Assembly: GCF_002288925.2 (NCBI RefSeq)
Contig: NW_022098049.1
Location: 2,815,936-2,879,935 of the forward strand
Length of the DNA: 64,000 nucleotides
Direction of reading: 5' to 3'
DNA from: Delphinapterus leucas
Taxonomy: Eukaryota; Chordata; Mammalia; Artiodactyla; Monodontidae
This document shows positions 46,540 through 57,727 of the stretch, piece by piece; the stretch's first letter is position 1, and the number at the start of each line of letters is the position of its first letter. The position numbers and the translations under genes are program-made. The notes below the pieces were generated by a model. That model made no database searches, was not told the origin of the DNA, and was given only the letters and a program-made list of their open reading frames with translations.

Positions 46540-47365
46540 GAATGAAATTCAACCATTACACAAAAATCAACTAAAAATGAATTAAAAACTTAAGTGTAAG
46601 TCCTGAAACCATAAAATTTCTAGAAGAAAACAGGGAGTAAGCTCCTTGACACTGATCTTGGTAATGATTTTCTGGATGTGACACCAAAAGCACTGGCAAC
46701 AAAAGCAAAAAGAAAACAAGTGGGATTATACCAAACTAAAAAGCTTCTGTACAGCATAGGAAACAATCAACAAAATGAAAAGGCAACTTGCAGAATGTGA
46801 GAAAGTATTTGCAAACTATACATCAGATAAGGGGTTAATAACCAAAATACATAAATAACTCTTACAACTCGATAGCAAAAATATTAAAAAGATTAAAAAA
46901 TGGGTAAAGGACCTGAAAAGACATTTTCCCAAAGAAGACATTCGAATGACCAATAGTTATATGAGAAGGCATTAAATATCACTAATCATCAAGGAAATGC
47001 AAATCAAAACCACAGTGAGATATCACCTCACACCTGTTAGCATGGCTAGTACCAAAAAGACGAGGTTACAAGTGTTGGCAATGGTTGCATAAAAGGGAAC
47101 CCTCCTACACTGATGATGGGAATGTAAACTGGTACAACAATTATGAAAACAGTATGAATATTCCTCAAAAAGTTAAAAATAAAACTAAATACCATATGAT
47201 CTAGCAATCCCACTTCTTGGTATATATCCAAAGGAAATGAAATCAGTACCTTGAAGAGATATCTGCTCTCCCATGTTCATTGCTGTATAATTCACAATAG
47301 CCAAGATATGAAAACATCCAAAGTGTCCATGAACAGATGAATGGATTTAAAAAGGTGGTATATTG

Positions 47366-47579
47366 CTAAAATAAAATGGAGACTGCTTGAAAATCCCCCA
47401 AGTAGAGAAAACCATTTAATCCACATAAGCAAAACTCAATACAGCTTATTTGATGAGTGTAAGCAAAATTTAAGTTATTTCTTCCTCCACACTTCCCAGT
47501 TGCTGTAAAGTTAAATAATTAGGCCTGCTGATCAGTTTCATAGTAATATGTAATCATTATTTAGTATTCACCACATGGA
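47366..47579. other. Unassigned AT-rich sequence
   Basis: Short stretch between the L1 and a MIR with nothing recognised. Confidence 0.4.
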
Positions 47580-47935
47580 AGACACCACATGTGCTACGTA
47601 CTTTGCATACTTCATCTCATTTAATCCTCTTATCCTCGCAAAAGTAGCTTTTGTTATCTCCAGTTTATAGATAATAATAATCATGATGATTATAGCTCTT
47701 GAGTGCTTACCAGGGTCCACGTACTGTGCTAAACCTTTAATATAGGTTACCTCTCTTTATCTTTATTAAAAATCCTATGTGGTAGGAACTATTTTTAATC
47801 CTCACTTTTCAGATGAGAAACCAGATGTTCAGACAGGTTAAGTAACGTGCCCAAGGTCATACAGCTAATAAATGATGGACAGGATTCAAACCTCTGGTCT
47901 CTGTGATTCTAGAGTTCAAGGTTTTTCCCCTCAGA
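47580..47935 (-). repeat. MIR-class SINE(s), reverse orientation
   Basis: CTCATTTAATCCTCTTATCC and, again, TTATCTTTATTAAAAATCCT, then CAGATGAGAAACCAGATGTT and CCCAAGGTCATACAGCTAAT fit MIR and MIR-like copies in tandem. Confidence 0.65.
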
Positions 47936-49300
47936 AACCCAGCCAGCTTCAGGCACAGACATGTCTTTGTGTAAGTTTCAAAGTCTCTCAAAATCAAAAA
48001 GTCTGTTTCTCTTCTTGATAGCTCCAGCAGCAATTTCCCTCAGTAAATTATCTGTTGCCTGACTAGCTTCACATTTAATGACTTTATTAATCTCCAGTTT
48101 GAGTTTCCCCTTATCATTACCCTTTTAAACTATCCCAGATGATTTCTCCATGTAATGTTGTCCCTGAGGCATTGGAAAATATATCACTTGAGGAAAAGTT
48201 ACGTAAGATAATACACTAAATACAGGGTCCATTAAGACCAACCGTAACACAATAAATGTTAGAAAGGATTAATGTATTTCCGTCTTTGCCGCTTGCAGCT
48301 ATTTATTGGCATCCTCCTCTCTGCTTAGCACTGTACTAGGCATTCTGACCTTGCAGATCCATGACCTCGTCTCCCTCCCATGATTCTTTGCTCCCCCTTT
48401 CTTCAGCCACTAATCCCCATGGTCATACCTGGCTTGGACATCACAAGTAGTGTCAATACCTCAATGTTCAATTAATGCACTTCCCTCTCTGATCATCACT
48501 TTCTACCCTTTCAGATACTCTTATTCTTACTTCTCCTCACTATAGTTGTTTGACCCTATGGGGACCTTTAATCCATTGACTACTATTTTTTTATTATCCA
48601 GCAATACTTGTGTCCTCCCTTCCCTTTGAGCCCATCTTACATTATATGGCGTTATAATGACTCCCTTTGGAACACTGTTAACTTGCTTACCTCCCTCTCT
48701 CTCCATCCTCCTTATTTGGCAAATTGTCAACTGGCTAAACTCAAATATTTGCCAGATATCCGTGCCAGCTCCTAAGAAGCCACATGTGGCTGGGGAGCAT
48801 CCTAACCTTCTTTACCTGTGCCCGTTTCTGGGCCTTCTCTCCCTTTACAATAGATGAGGGGTTCCTGCTCTCATCAGAGGTGTGGTCTATGGAGCTTTCC
48901 TACTCCGGTGGACTACTGCTAGAATTAACCCCCAGTCTCTTTCATCTTTAAGTTCTCCCTACTGGATCAAAACATAAAAGCACCTTCCATTATCTTGCAT
49001 CTTTAAACAAATCAGATCTCTTGAACACACTTATTTATAGCTACTGCTCCATTTTTCTGTTTCATTTCAGAGCAGAACTTCTGACAGAGGTGTTTGTGGT
49101 CAGCATCTCCACTTCCTCACTTCCCATTTACTCTTTAACCCTCTCGGTTAGACCTCCACCGCCACCACAGCATGAAAACTGCTTTTATCTGACAATAAGG
49201 GCAGTGTTGACAAATCCAGTGTTCACTTCTTTGTACTGATTTTCTTCCAAATCTCAAAGATATGTGCAGTAATGAACTACCCTCTTATTCTAGAAATGCT
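47936..49300 (+). repeat. Probable L2 LINE fragments and unassigned sequence
   Basis: Pyrimidine-rich tracts such as CTCTGATCATCACTTTCTAC and TTCATTTCAGAGCAGAACTT resemble L2-type coding remains; boundaries are unclear and no frame is intact. Confidence 0.45.
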
Positions 49301-49302
49301 CT

Positions 49303-49434
49303 TTTTTTTTTTTTTTCTTTTTTGGCCGCACAGGGTGACATGAGGGATCTTAGTTCCCCGACCAGGGATTGAACCTGTGCCCCCTGCAGTGGAAGCGCGG
49401 AGTGCTGACCACTGAATCTCCAGGGAGTTCCCTT
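49303..49434 (-). repeat. Short tRNA-Glu SINE
   Basis: TTTTGGCCGCACAGGGTGAC, GATCTTAGTTCCCCGACCAG, TTGAACCTGTGCCCCCTGC and CACTGAATCTCCAGGGAG. T-runs lie on both sides, so it landed in or created a T-rich target. Confidence 0.9.
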
Positions 49435-49459
49435 TTTTTTTTTTTTTTTTTTTTGACAT

Positions 49460-49915
49460 CTGGGAAAACACTCTTCTGGTTTTCCTACCATCTCACTGGC
49501 AGTTCCTTCTTCTAAGTCTTCTTTAAAAGTTCCTCTGCATTACCCTGGCTTGTTCTAGGGATTTCTCCTCAGTTTATTTCTTTATTTCTCTTTCTACCTA
49601 CACTTGCATCTTAGGTGATCTCATTCAGTCCCATAGTTATAAATGCCATCTATGGGCCAATGATTCCCACATCTCTGTCTTCAGACTAACATGTCCAGAC
49701 TCATGTATTTAACTGTTTACATGACATCTTTAGTTGGATGTCCAATATGCATCTCAAATGTGACAAAGGCAAAGAACTCATGATTCTACACCATTTATCC
49801 CCAATCTAGCCCTAGGTAAGCATCACTACTATCCATCCAAATTCTTGGGTCAAAATCCTAAATGTGAAATGCCTGTAATAGGCAAATCTATAGAGATAGA
49901 AAATAGAGTAGTGAT
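49460..49915 (+). repeat. Probable L2 LINE fragment
   Basis: Includes CCTTGGCTTG-like and TCTCATTCAGTCCCATAGTT, CATCTCAAATGTGACAAAGG and AATCCTAAATGTGAAATGCC, patterns of L2 coding remains. Low definition. Confidence 0.45.
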
Positions 49916-49924
49916 TGCCTAGGT

Positions 49925-50350
49925 GTCCTGCGTTGAATGATGGCCCCTAGAAAGATATGGCTGTGTCCTAATCCCCAGAATCTATGAATATGATGTTATT
50001 GGAAAAGGGTCTTTGCAGATGTAATTAAGGATCTTGAGATGAAATCATCCAAGATTCCCCAGGTGGGCCCTAAATCCAATGACAATTGTCTTTATAAGAC
50101 AAGAAGAGAAGACATGGAAGAGAGGAGAAGGCCATGTGAAGATGGAGGCAAAGATTGGAGTGATGCAGCCATAAGCCAAGGAATGCCCGAAGCTGCCAGA
50201 AGCCAGAGAGGTAGGGAAGGATTCTCCACTAGAGCTTTCAGAGGGAGCACAGTCCTGCTGACAGCTTGATTTTTCACTTCTGGCTTCCAGAACTGTGAGA
50301 AAATAAGTTTCTGTTGTTTTAAGCTATCAAGTTCCTGGTAATACACTAGG
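49925..50350 (+). repeat. MLT1C-like MaLR LTR
   Basis: GTTGAATGATGGCCCCTAGA, GGGTCTTTGCAGATGTAATT, GTGGGCCCTAAATCCAATGA, GGCCATGTGAAGATGGAGGC and TCTGTTGTTTTAAGCTATCA follow the MLT1C order from end to end. Confidence 0.87.
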
Positions 50351-50589
50351 GCTGCTGGGTGGAGGGAACTGAGGAATGACTGCTAATAGGCATGAGGTCC
50401 CTTTTTGGAATGATGAAAATGCTCTAAAATTATCATTGTTGCACAACTCTGTAAATATACTAAAAAAACATTGGTTTGAAGACACTAAATGGATGAATTT
50501 TTTGGTATACAGATTATATCTCAATAAAGCTGTAAAAATAAAATGTCTTGGAGTTATCTTTTAACCCTGAAATAAAAAAATAATAATAA

Positions 50590-51345
50590 TAAAGATTTCT
50601 TTACACTTTGGGCTCTCTTCCAAAATATATCTCAAATGTGACTACTTCCCTTTATCTCCATGGCCACCTTTTTAGTCCTGGCCTGTCATCTCTGGTCTAT
50701 ATAACCACAATAGCCTGTTTCCCTGTTTCCACTCATTTAAATCCATACTCCTTAAAGCAGATAAAATGGTTATCTTAGAACATAAATCAGATCATGTCAC
50801 TCTCTTCCTTAACCCCTCTCTACCTGTCCCCATGGATTTCCTTTGTACTTGGAATGGAATCAAAACTCTTCACTGAGTGCCACTGAGCCTTCTATGACCT
50901 ATCTGGCCTCTGTCCACATCTGAGATCCCATCTCCTTAAATGCTGCCTTTTCTCCACACTTTATCCACACAAGCCCTCCTTATGATCCTGGGACAGACCA
51001 ATCTTGTCCCTGCCTCAGGGCTTTCGCCCCTGCTGTTTCTCCTGCATGTAGCACTTTGCTTCTCAGCTTCCCCATGGCTGTTTCTTTGTCAAAACCATTC
51101 TGACCACCCTATAAAGAGTTGCCTCTCCCCAATTTACTCTCACTCATGTCACTTTGTTTTATTATTTAGCAATTTTTGTTATCTGAAATAACCCTGTCCG
51201 TTTAGTTCGATGCTTTTTTATAGTCTTATTTCTTCTTATTAAAGATAAGTTCTATGAGATAGGGACTTTATCTGTCTTGTTCTTTGCCGAATCGCTGCTC
51301 CTACCACAGTGCCTGACAAAAGAGATGCTCAATAAATATTGCAGC
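50590..51345 (+). repeat. L2 LINE 3' region
   Basis: AAATCAGATCATGTCACTCT, GACCTATCTGGCCTCTGTCC, GGCTGTTTCTTTGTCAAAAC, AAGTTCTATGAGATAGGGAC and ATGCTCAATAAATATTGCAG match the L2 3' end in order. Confidence 0.82.
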
Positions 51346-52000
51346 CATGAACAAGTGAAGGATACAAATCATAATGCACAGCCTTTTGCCCTTAAGACAC
51401 TTACAGTCTATTGGAGGTCCAAGACATACTTGAAGTGTCGTAAAAGATTCAACAACAATTTAAGATAGAAGGAAAACTGCCAATATGTAAATAGAATAGT
51501 CTTCTCCTAGAACAAGTCTGATGACCATCCCACGGTAAGGAGGTCCTGGGGAGCACATTCCTTCCCAAGCCTGCACTGGTTGGGCAGCTGGAGTGACTGA
51601 AAGGGATAGTGAGGCCTGTGAGTTGTGCAGGTGCTCACGACTTTTGATGACCTCTGCCAGGATGCAGAAGCAAGTCCAGAGAGCTGTGGCTTCCCTGGGC
51701 CGTATCCCTGGACCAGTTCCTATTTCTTTACAACATGTGTTCCTCGTTCTTATCCTTCTTGGCCTCCAGATTCCAGTCTCTACACTGTAAGTTCAGTGCC
51801 TGCTTCTGGCCCCAAAGTCTTGATCTTTGTGGGATTTTGAAATGTCCCTCTATTGGCCCAGCACCCTGCACAGCCCTGACTGTCCTCTGAATCCTGGAGC
51901 AAGAAATTCCCTTCCCCAACTCTGGTCTCCCAGACATCCCTCTTTTCCCCTGAAATCTTTCTCTGCCACAGAGGAATTTGTGCAATTGATATCAAGATTA
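51346..52000. other. Unassigned intergenic sequence
   Basis: No gene or repeat family recognised. Overlapping open frames at 51593-51995 on both strands lack motifs. Confidence 0.4.
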
Positions 52001-52004
52001 AACA

Positions 52005-52165
52005 AGATGTGGTATAGTAGAAAAAAGCATGAGACTTGGTGTCAAAAGAAAAGTTGAGATCACAGCCCCACCGCTTACTGTTTGTGTGACCTTGAGTCTT
52101 CCTTTCATCCCTTTTTAAATCTCCAAAGTAATACCTATGTAACAGGGTTGTTGAGATGAAAAATA
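52005..52165 (+). repeat. MIR SINE
   Basis: GAGACTTGGTGTCAAAAG, CAGCCCCACCGCTTACTGTT, TGTGACCTTGAGTCTTCC and AACAGGGTTGTTGAGATGAA in MIR order. Confidence 0.8.
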
Positions 52166-52179
52166 AGGAAAAGTCCTCT

Positions 52180-53060
52180 TTTTGCCCCTATTTCTCTGTC
52201 ACATCCTCTTACAATGTTTTCTGTCTTACTGAACAGCATTATTACCATTCACCCAGCTGCTCAAGCCAGAAGTCTGGGAGATCTTCTTTACGGTATCTCC
52301 AGATCTACTTCTTGCTGTTCCAAAGCCAAAAAAACTTTCACTCAGGTCTACTTTTTTCCATTTCACCACCATTTCTCTGGCCTAGACAATCATCTTCCAC
52401 CTGGAATGCAACAGCAGTCTTCTAACCAGTCTCCAACACTGGATCCATTCTTCACAGCAATGACAATTATTTAGTAAATGCAAATTTCAGGAGCTCACTT
52501 ACTTCCTTGAAACTTATCAAAGGCTTCCCTTTGTTATCAGGACAAGGTACACAACTGTTGCCATATACCCTGCATTGCCAGGAACGGGCTTCCTCTCCAG
52601 CTTTACCTTGAACCCTCTTGTGCTAAGCTTCAGACGTACTGGTATTTTGTCCCTTCTGGAACCCTCCAAGCTCCATCCTGCCTTAGACACCCTAATATAC
52701 TCTACATTCTGCCTGGAGCCCCCTCCTTCTCTCTCTGCCTTTCTGTTCCTTCTACCCAGTTCATTTCTACCCATCCCTCAGGTCTCAACTGAAACATTGT
52801 TACTTCCTCAAAGAAGATTCCTCTCACTCTCACTTCCCTCAAACCAGAGTATGTCCCCCATCAGGTGCCTCCATCTCACTCACACACACACACACACACA
52901 CACACCCCTCATGGCTCTTTCAGTTACTTGATTAGCATCTTATTCCCAGCTTTATCTATGCTTCCTGAAGGCAAAGACTGTGCCTACCTTGTTTACCTTT
53001 GGGCCTCTGGTGCCTATCAGTATAAAATAGGTGCACAAAAAATGCTTGTCAAATTAATGA
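52180..53060 (+). repeat. L2 LINE 3' region with (CA)n
   Basis: CTCAGGTCTACTTTTTTCCA, CAGTCTTCTAACCAGTCTCC, CAGGTCTCAACTGAAACATT and ATCTATGCTTCCTGAAGGCA fit L2. A (CA)n run lies at 52879-52905. Confidence 0.75.
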
Positions 53061-53930
53061 AAAGAGTATGTCTAAGTGTATTGTGAACTATAAATGGACT
53101 ATAAAAATAGCAATATTCTTATTGCAGTCGCATAATTAGGACATTAAGAATCTAGCTTTGAGCTTATAGCAACCATCATGCTGGCTACAGCTATGGCATA
53201 TTTGGGTTCCTGGCTATCTGATGCTAATCCAAATGGCTGTGAAAACTTCTGACACTTACATTCCCCTTATCTTGACCCTCTAGGTTTCTTTAACTGATAA
53301 ACTCAATGGAAAATAGCACAGGCTTCCTGATGGCAGAGACATCCTCTGTCTCATTCACCCCTGTATCCCTTAGATTTAGACTGTAAGCACATAGTATGTG
53401 CTCATTAAATTGTTTCCTAATAAATGAATCAGCCAGGTTTAATGACATTTCAAACGAAGCACTCCTACCGCCACCAACAAATATCCTGAGCATCTCAAAC
53501 TCAGATTTGCAGTGTAAATAGTATGTAAATAAGTAGACGGTATTTTATTAAAAAGGAAAAAGCCACTGAGAGTCCTCAGAGAGGAACACAGGTAAATCAA
53601 TTTACTTGTTAAAAAGATTAGGCTAAATGAACACAAAGGTCCATTTCCTTACAAAATTCTGATTCCAGGATGTTAGGCGATTGGAATAGTAGGTAGATGA
53701 GCTTACTGAGAAGTCATTGGGTTCATGGGACAATGGTGCAATTGACACCCCAATTTAGTATTGACTTTTCCCAGGACATTAGCAAGGACTTTGCACTAAT
53801 TGGTTTTAAAGCTTGATGACTACAGCATTCCTGTTAGTAGATCATCTTGTAGCTTAGGAACAGTTTTTCAAAGAGACTCAAAAGAAAGTCCTGAATTCTT
53901 CCTCATCAGTACCAGCTTATGATGACAAGG
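53061..53930. other. Unassigned sequence with an L2 tail at about 53310-53430
   Basis: CTGATGGCAGAGACATCCTC and CACATAGTATGTGCTCATTA look like an L2 3' end. The rest is not recognised. Confidence 0.5.
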
Positions 53931-53934
53931 CCAA

Positions 53935-54130
53935 GTACTAGAGTAGAAAGAACACTGGTTCTGGAGCCAGGATTGGGACGAGTCCTAGCTCTCTACCTGC
54001 ACTATCTGTATGGCCTTAGATCCATCATCTACCTCCTGTGAGATTTAATTTTTCTCCATATGTAAGTAAAACTTTACCAAGTAATCTCTAAAATCCCTTC
54101 AAGTTCTGAAGAGTCATGATTCTAAGAGAC
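53935..54130 (+). repeat. MIR SINE
   Basis: CACTGGTTCTGGAGCCAGGA, CCTAGCTCTCTACCTGCACT, GTATGGCCTTAGATCCATCA and AATCCCTTCAAGTTCTGAAG in MIR order. Confidence 0.82.
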
Positions 54131-54181
54131 TGTAAAAGCTTATAAACATGCATGTGTTATTCCTGTGCTTTAAAATTCCCA

Positions 54182-54325
54182 GGGCTGGGAATTCCCTGGC
54201 AGTGCAGTGGTTAGGGCTTCGCACTTCCACTACAGGGGGCACGGGTTTGATTTCTGGTCAGGGAACTAAGATCCCACATGACCAAAAATAAATAAATAAA
54301 TACAAATTTTAAAAAATAATAAAAA
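54182..54325 (+). repeat. Short tRNA-Glu SINE, first of a tandem pair
   Basis: GGAATTCCCTGGCAGTGCAG, GTGGTTAGGGCTTCGCACTT, GGGTTTGATTTCTGGTCAGG, ACTAAGATCCCACATGACC and an A-rich tail running straight into the next SINE. Confidence 0.9.
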
Positions 54326-54659
54326 GGGACTTTCCTGGTGGTGCAGTGGTTAAGAATCTGCCTGCCAATGCAGGGGACACAGGTTCGATCCCTGGTCCTG
54401 GAAGACCCTACATGCTGCGGAGCAACTAAGCCCGCACACTACAACTACTGAAGCCCGCGTGCCCTGGGGCCCACGTGCTGCAACTACTGAAGCCTGTGCG
54501 GCTAGAGCCTATGCTCCAGGACTAGAGAAGCCACTGCAATGAGAAGACCACGCACCGCAATGAAGAGTAGCCCCCTCTTGCTGCAACTAGAGAAAGCCTG
54601 TGCGCAGCAATAAAGACCCAACGCAGCCAAAATAATAATAATAAAAAAATTTAAAAAAT
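54326..54659 (+). repeat. CHR SINE, long form, second of a tandem pair
   Basis: GGGACTTTCCTGGTGGTGCA, GGTTCGATCCC, CAACTACTGAAGCC modules, GAAGAGTAGCCCCC and an A-rich tail. The pair is flanked by AAAATTCCCA at 54172-54181 and AAAATTCCCA at 54660-54669 (within one base), so this copy landed in the tail of the first. Confidence 0.92.
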
Positions 54660-54689
54660 AAAATTCCCATGCCTCCCATTGTACTTAAA

Positions 54690-55078
54690 ATCCAGATTCC
54701 CTATACTGGTCTAGATCTCTTGTATGGTCTGGCTCTTGCCTGCTTCTCCTGATCTCAACTCCTACCAATTGCTGTTTTTTTTGGCTGTGCTAGGTGTGTT
54801 GCTGCATCAGGATGGAGCATGTACTTTTCCCACTAGCTAGGATAGTCAGCCCCCAGCTCTCTACGTTGCTGGTGACTGATCATTCAAATCCAGCTCAAAT
54901 GCTACCTTGTGGGAGAGGCCTTTTCTGAACACTCAATGGGAAGTAGACCCCACCCCCCCAAGCCCTTCTGTCACTTCATCCTTGCCTTATTTCCTCCACT
55001 GTACTTATCATGATCTGAAATCACCTTTTGTAGTTATTTGTTTCTTTGCTAATTGAGGGATTCACCCTACTAGGAGGT
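54690..55078 (+). repeat. L2 LINE 3' region, diverged
   Basis: CTGGCTCTTGCCTGCTTCTC, CCAGCTCAAATGCTACCTTG, GAGAGGCCTTTTCTGAACAC and CTCCACTGTACTTATCATGA fit L2, with unrelated sequence near 54780-54870. Confidence 0.65.
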
Positions 55079-55645
55079 GCAGGCATACCTGGAGATACTG
55101 CAGGTTCAGCTCCAGTCCACCACAATAAAATGAGCCACACAAATTTTTTTTGTTTTCCCAGTGCATGTAAAGTTATGTTTGCGCTCTACAGTAGCCTATT
55201 AAGTGTACAATAGCATTATGTCTAAAAAAACCATGTACTGGCCTTCCTCACCTTCTGGGATGGCCCACACTCTGTGTGTGGAGTGTGTTTCTCTCTAAAT
55301 AAATCCACTTCTTACCTAAAACAAACAAACAAACAAAAAAACAATGTACATACCTTAATTAACGAATACTTTATTGCTAAAAAATGCTAACCGTCATCTG
55401 AGCCTTCAGCAAGTCACCATCTTTTTGCAATCGTAACATCAAAGATCACTGATCATAGATCACCATAACAAATATCATAAAGAAAACATTTGTGTCTCAC
55501 AGAGACACAAAGTGAGCAGATCCTGTTGGAAAAACAGTACTGATAGACTTGCTTGAGGCAGGTTTGCCAACCCTCAATTTGTAAAAGATGCAGTGTCTGT
55601 GAAGTGCAATAAAGCAAAGAGCACTAAAACAAGGTAAGCCCTACT
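55079..55645 (-). mobile_element. Tigger-type DNA transposon remnant, reverse, with an insertion
   Basis: CAGGCATACCTGGAGATACT at one end; GATGCAGTGTCTGTGAAGTG and CAATAAAGCAAAGAGCACTA at the other; GTTGGAAAAACAGTACTGAT and CATCAAAGATCACTGATC inside. It is the same family as at 43.7 kb in opposite orientation. Interrupted at 55239-55335. Confidence 0.85.
55239..55335 (+). mobile_element. Small retroposed 3' end, probably of an LTR-derived transcript
   Basis: About 97 bases: ATGGCCCACACTCTGTGTGT, GGAGTGTGTTTCTCTC, the poly(A) signal AATAAA, CCACTTCTTACC, then an A-rich tail with AAAC units. Flanked by AAAAAACCATGTAC (55225-55238) and AAAAAACAATGTAC (55336-55349), one mismatch. The stretch ending in AATAAATC resembles the R region of artiodactyl endogenous retrovirus LTRs as I recall them. 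It is non-coding. Confidence 0.55.
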
Positions 55646-55926
55646 GCTGTCTGAAAGCAGGAACCTTGTCTGTCTAATGCCCCACTGCAGCCCCAGTAAC
55701 CTAGCCCAGTGCCTGCCACCAAATTAGATTCTTAATTTACTAATTTCAAGTTCAGTTTTTCTCTCTGCACCAGCATTATTTGTTTGCCCCATTGATGTTT
55801 TTTGCATAATCAAGATATGCAAGATCTTTTTTGCATAATCAAGCTACATCCCCAAATATTAAAATATTCTTGGAAAGAAGAAAAAATAAAAGGGGACATT
55901 ATTTTAGCTTTAAGAACACATCACTA

Positions 55927-56134
55927 GGGCTTCCCTGATGGCGCAGCAGTTGAGAGTCCGCCTGCCGATGCAGGGGACACGGGTTCGTGCCCCGGTCCGG
56001 GAAGATCCCACATGCCGCAGAGCGGCTGGGCCCGTGAGCCATGGCCGCTGAGCCTGTGCGTCCGGAGCCTGTGCTCCGCAACGGGAGAGGCCACAAAAAG
56101 GAGACCCCAGACTACCAAAAAAAAAAAAAAAAAA
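55927..56134 (+). repeat. CHR SINE, short cetacean form
   Basis: GGCTTCCCTGATGGCGCAGC head, GCCATGGCCGCTGAGCCTG body and A-tail. Exact 15-base duplication AAGAACACATCACTA at 55912-55926 and 56135-56149. Confidence 0.95.
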
Positions 56135-56149
56135 AAGAACACATCACTA

Positions 56150-57688
56150 AAATGAATGGATTGGGGCTTCCAAGTACATCACTGAGAAGCGATGGTATTC
56201 ACTGGATATCCAAAATAGTAACCTTTATCAATAAGCAATAAAGGGCTTAGATGAGTGCTATCAATTTACATTGAACTGCTGAAATTATTCTCCAGTAAAC
56301 ATTCACTGTTTTTACAATCTATAATTTGTCAATGGCTGGAACTCATAAAAACTAGCTTGGTAAATTGTTTGTTTATAACCTGGGGTGTGTTTGTCCAAGA
56401 AAATTATTCTTCTCGGTGTTGATATGGCAAGCAAGGCAAAAAAAAAGTACTAAATTTAAGACCCGAATTTAGTACTGTACTAATGTATCAGGTCCCCATG
56501 ACTCACACTGCTTCTGTAAAAAAGAAAAACATCACCTGTAGATTTCCAGAAAATTATTTCTGGGCAGCATCCCTTCCCTTATCCTACCCTAACCTCTTGG
56601 GCTCCAGTGCTTTTGGATTTCCTTTTTGAAAATTTTTTGGTTCTTGCCTTCTCTTCCTTGCCACAGTGATAGGCAGTATAAACTGGAGAAGGTTTCTGTA
56701 AATACAGTAGAAGGTAAGAGGATGACTCAGTCGGGCTGCTTTACGGTTTCTCATCTGTATTCAACTTCAGTGAAGGAGTTGATGAAATTTTTGCCAAATA
56801 TTACAGTGGACCCCATCAACATTGCCGTAGTCTAAATCTCAGCCCAGAGAGCAGAATTGACTTCATAAATTGCAATTAGAACTTCCAAGAAACATTAAAA
56901 TGAACAGTATTTTCCAATAAATATTATGTACATGAATGGATGGCTGGAGCTGGATGTGAAGATGAAGATCGTATAAGCCGAACCTTTTATGTCTCACAAG
57001 AGAAAACTGATATGTGGAGATTAAATAACATTTCCAAGGTCACACAGTGGTAGAGCCAAGGTTCCAAGTGACTGCTCTTTCCAGCAGAGGACAGAAGAAC
57101 CCATTTCGATGTTCCTCTCACATTGGAGCCAAGGAACTGCTTTATGTTTTCCAATAAACATTTGTTAAATAAATGAGACTCCCTTACCTTCAAGTTCTAG
57201 CCTTGTTTTGATCCATAAAATAAAGTATTTGTGTCTTTGAACTTAAGCTAGACACATATCATCATGACTCAAAACTGACTGTTGATGCATTTTGCTTATT
57301 GGTTCAGTGCAGAGGTTTTCCTGCCCATTCCCCTCCCCGCTTGGAGTCCATGGATAGAATTCAAGAAGTCCATAAACCTGAATGGGAAAAAATTACATCT
57401 TTATTGTCACAAACCTCTAACTGAAATTTAGCAGTATCTTCAATTATGGATAGAGGCAACAAACCACAGTATCATTAACCTTGATCACACAGTAGTAATC
57501 ATAGATGTTTTATATTATATTATCATTTTTGCAGATATCTCAAAATATTATTTATACTCAACATTACTTCAACATTATAGTAGTTATTGGACCCAACATG
57601 GACCATGTTATTTAATACATTCTTGAAGAATTACATACATTACTATATCACAAATTTGTTTTTATAATTTTTCAATAGACATAATAAT
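56150..57688. other. Mostly unassigned; MIR-like fragment near 57000-57075
   Basis: ATTTCCAAGGTCACACAGTG with AGAGCCAAGGTTCCAAGTG fits a MIR. Otherwise AT-rich and unassigned. Confidence 0.45.
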
Positions 57689-57727
57689 GGTTATATTATT
57701 ATAACCATAACATAACATGTTATGTTA
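57689..57727. repeat. Two adjacent inverted repeats
   Basis: GGTTATA-TTAT-TATAACC at 57689-57706 can form a 7-base-pair hairpin. It is followed at 57708-57727 by the perfect 20-base palindrome TAACATAACATGTTATGTTA. They abut the start of an MLT1 LTR. Confidence 0.8.

Larger units (their letters stand above)
44744..47365 (+). mobile_element. Old L1 LINE, ORF2 reverse transcriptase to 3' coding part
   Basis: Sense ORF2 remains: AAATTACAGGCCAATGTTCT, GAGATGCAAGGATGGTTCGG, AAGACAAGGGTGCCCATTCT, the TTTGCAGATGACATGAT block (encoding the Phe-Ala-Asp-Asp reverse-transcriptase motif), GGATACAAAATCAATATGC, and the C-terminal AATATCACTAATCATCAAGG. Frameshifts and stops make it inactive. It contains an L1 3' end (about 45407-45658) and a SINE (46327-46539). 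Confidence 0.88.

Noticed and set aside
44744..47365. An active L1 reverse transcriptase
   Set aside because: The motif block is visible but the frame is broken by stops, frameshifts, an L1 tail and a SINE.
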